Origin: Nitrospira sp. LK70
GTDB lineage: Bacteria; Nitrospirota; Nitrospiria; Nitrospirales; Nitrospiraceae
DNA: 64,000 bases
Assembly (NCBI GenBank): GCA_011090425.1
Contig: PHGD01000006.1
Location: forward strand, 33,990 to 97,989
Reading direction: 5' to 3'
Part shown: positions 62,234 through 64,000 of the stretch, in pieces
Layout: each line of letters starts with the position of its first letter
Position numbering within the stretch: position 1 is the first letter of the stretch
Program-made: the position numbers and the translations under genes
Notes under the pieces: model-generated
Database searches by the model: none
What the model was told of the DNA's origin: nothing
Seen by the model: only the letters and a program-made list of their open reading frames with translations

Positions 62234-62500
62234 TTACGCGACAGCCCCCCTTGCCTCGAACTCGGTGAGGAACCGATAGCCGAGCGTGGAGCGACATCGC
62301 TGCCGATTGTAAAAGCCTTCATCCCCGGTACTGCGAGTCGGCGGAGTTTCCAATGATCTTCCGCCAACCCACAGATGCATTGAGCCCAGTATGATTGCTA
62401 TAGTGGTGGCCGCAGGCCCAGTCTGAGGTAAAGCCGTTGTCTCTTGTGCTCGTGTATGCTGATGGCTGACGAGTCGCCACATCCCGAATCCCGATACCAG
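62234..62500 (-). mobile_element. IS3-family transposase C-terminal remnant
   Basis: On the minus strand the end of the frame reads GFYNRQRCRSTLGYRFLTEF and EARGAVA, the usual C-terminus of IS3-family OrfB. The remainder upstream is degraded. The fragment lies just before the sigma-54 activator gene and no terminal repeat was identified. Confidence 0.65.
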
Positions 62501-64000
62501 TCTCACTTCGAAACGATGCTTGATGTTGCGGAATCAATTTCCGTTCACAGCGATTTGGCCTCCCTTTATCGGGACCTCGCGATGTTGCTGCCCCGTGTGG
62601 TCGACGCAAATTTCGTGGGCCTGTCCCTGTACGACGCCGAACGTCACGCCATGCGCCTCCATACCCTGCAAGCCAATGTCCCTGTCGACATTACCGGAGG
62701 TCATGTTCTCTCCGTGAACGAGTTACCAGCCGGGCTTGTCTGGCAAACGCAACGACCTTTGCTGGTACCGGATCTCTCGCAGGAGTCGCGCTGGCCCCAG
62801 GTAGTCCAGCTGATGCGGGAAGACGGCATCAATTCGTTTTGCTACGTCCCCTTGACCACCGCAGTGCGCCAATTGGGGGCTATGAGTTTCAGTAGTGTGC
62901 GCAAGCAGGCTTTTTCCGAATGCGAAATCGGGTTTTTGCTGCACGTGGGTAAGCAGGTGGCGGTGGCCGTCGAGAACGTGCTGAACCGCGAAGCGGCATC
63001 CTTGTCGCAGAAAGAGGCGGAGCGGCAGCGGGATCGGTTCCACCTACTCCTGAAGATGACCAACGCTATGGTCTCACAGCTGGATCTGCCCGAGGTGTTG
63101 CAAGCAGTGAGCGCCTGCTTGCGAGAGATCGTGCCACAAGAATATGCCTCTCTGATCCTTTACGACGAGGTCAACCAGCTGTTCCGCCTGCATGCGTTGG
63201 ATTTTCCAGATAATCCAGGGTTGCTGTTCGAAGGATTTGTGGGGAGCGACGCAGCCACGCCGGCCACCCTTGCCTTACGGACAAGGCGGCCGGTGGTGAT
63301 CAATGACCTGGAGGAACTGCAGCGCTATGGCCATCAAGTGATTCGGATGTTAATTGAAAGGGGCTTCCAGTCGTTGTGTTGCCTGCCCCTCGTCGCCCAC
63401 GATCGCGCCATGGGATGTCTCAACCTCGCGTCTCGTCAGGAACAGGCCTTCCCCGAATCGGACGTCGAATTTCTTACGCAAGTCGCCGGGCAGATCGCCT
63501 TGGCTGTGGCCAATGCCTTGGCCTATCAAGAAATCACGCAACTGAGGAACAAACTGACCGAAGAAAAACTCTATCTCGAGGAAGAGATTCGCGCAGACCG
63601 TGGGTTTGAAGAGATCATCGGCGACAGCAACGCGTTGACACAGGTGCTCAAGCAAGTCAAGATCGTCGCCCCGACCGACTCCACGGTCCTCATCCAGGGC
63701 GAAACGGGAACGGGCAAGGAGCTCATTGCCCGGGCGATTCACCGACTCAGTGGGCGCCAGGAACGCACATTCGTGAAACTCAATTGCGCCGCCATTCCGA
63801 GCGGATTGTTGGAAAGCGAACTGTTCGGTCATGAGCGAGGTGCCTTTACCGGTGCGATTTCTCAAAAGGTGGGCCGATTCGAACTGGCGGACAAAGGCAC
63901 CATCTTTCTCGATGAAGTCGGCGACATTCCGCTGGAGCTGCAATCCAAGCTGCTGCGAGTGCTGCAGGAACAGGAATTCGAGCGACTGGGCAGCACCAAG
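62462..64000 (+). CDS. GAF-GAF-sigma54 activator (partial, runs off the window)
   Basis: The frame is open to the end of the window. From ATG 62462 (ATG 62456 is also possible) two GAF domains follow ([39 protein letters not shown]) and then an AAA+ domain with Walker A in [10 protein letters not shown], the sigma54-contacting GAFTGA loop in HERGAFTGA, and Walker B in [11 protein letters not shown]. It is a FhlA/NifA-type activator of sigma-54 promoters whose GAF domains sense a small molecule or redox state. The C-terminal DNA-binding domain would lie beyond the window. Confidence 0.9.
   Translation, partial: MADESPHPESRYQSHFETMLDVAESISVHSDLASLYRDLAMLLPRVVDANFVGLSLYDAERHAMRLHTLQANVPVDITGGHVLSVNELPAGLVWQTQRPLLVPDLSQESRWPQVVQLMREDGINSFCYVPLTTAVRQLGAMSFSSVRKQAFSECEIGFLLHVGKQVAVAVENVLNREAASLSQKEAERQRDRFHLLLKMTNAMVSQLDLPEVLQAVSACLREIVPQEYASLILYDEVNQLFRLHALDFPDNPGLLFEGFVGSDAATPATLALRTRRPVVINDLEELQRYGHQVIRMLIERGFQSLCCLPLVAHDRAMGCLNLASRQEQAFPESDVEFLTQVAGQIALAVANALAYQEITQLRNKLTEEKLYLEEEIRADRGFEEIIGDSNALTQVLKQVKIVAPTDSTVLIQGETGTGKELIARAIHRLSGRQERTFVKLNCAAIPSGLLESELFGHERGAFTGAISQKVGRFELADKGTIFLDEVGDIPLELQSKLLRVLQEQEFERLGSTK

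Noticed and set aside
1..64000. CRISPR array or rRNA operon
   Set aside because: I saw no regularly spaced repeats, no cas genes and no rRNA-like stretches by eye.

Overview
The window looks like a chromosome segment of a Gram-negative, moderately GC-rich bacterium. The best guess is a Nitrospira-like nitrite oxidiser or close relative. This rests on the mix of genes (type II NADH dehydrogenase, giant secreted multicopper oxidase, small Cys-pair and PilZ-like proteins, GAF/sigma-54 regulators) and on general resemblance; no marker gene in the window proves it. All functional calls come from reading motifs, with no database search.

Region 1 (1-12.4 kb, + strand) is the distal end of a phage-tail-like contractile injection system (eCIS type). 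It holds the C-terminal end of a baseplate J-like protein, a translationally coupled tail/baseplate protein, a 1221-residue DUF6519-like beta-helix protein, a 240-residue unknown, a papain-family protease, a DUF4157 protein with a HELAH motif and OmpA-like segments, and a peptidoglycan-binding/GH19-like lysin. An IS3 remnant and a frameshifted small gene interrupt it.

Region 2 (12.6-25.7 kb, + strand) holds a decayed duplicate of a secreted-protein gene, a SAM methyltransferase, the intact secreted protein, and a 1607-residue multicopper oxidase with a good sigma70-like promoter and a terminator. After these come two tandem secreted proteins with an amicyanin-like type 1 copper ligand set, a TPR/HEAT-repeat protein, a formylglycine-enzyme-like fold protein without the catalytic cysteines, and an HtrA-like protease. 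Together they suggest a periplasmic copper oxidase and its electron carriers.

Region 3 (25.7-33.7 kb, mostly - strand) is housekeeping: Sua5/TsaC, cyclophilin, an MFS permease, an FKBP, tRNA-Ser(GCU), a PilZ-like protein and NDH-2. It also has an 80-nt element that folds as a near-perfect three-way junction, a decayed second NDH-2 gene and a truncated cold-shock gene.

Region 4 (34-41.1 kb) has envelope proteins, a CPBP-type intramembrane protease, two NarL-type response regulators (one with a degenerate receiver), an IS5-like remnant and three very small proteins, two of them with Cys pairs.

Region 5 (41.2-64 kb) has a glycosyltransferase, an Lhr-type helicase, a histidine phosphatase-phosphofructokinase fusion, small membrane peptides, a P450 beside an MHS-type transporter, a lytic transglycosylase, a methyltransferase-glycosyltransferase fusion followed by an overlapping methyltransferase, ndk, gcvH, a ComEA-like protein, tyrS, an IS3 remnant, and the start of a GAF-GAF-sigma54 activator that runs off the window.
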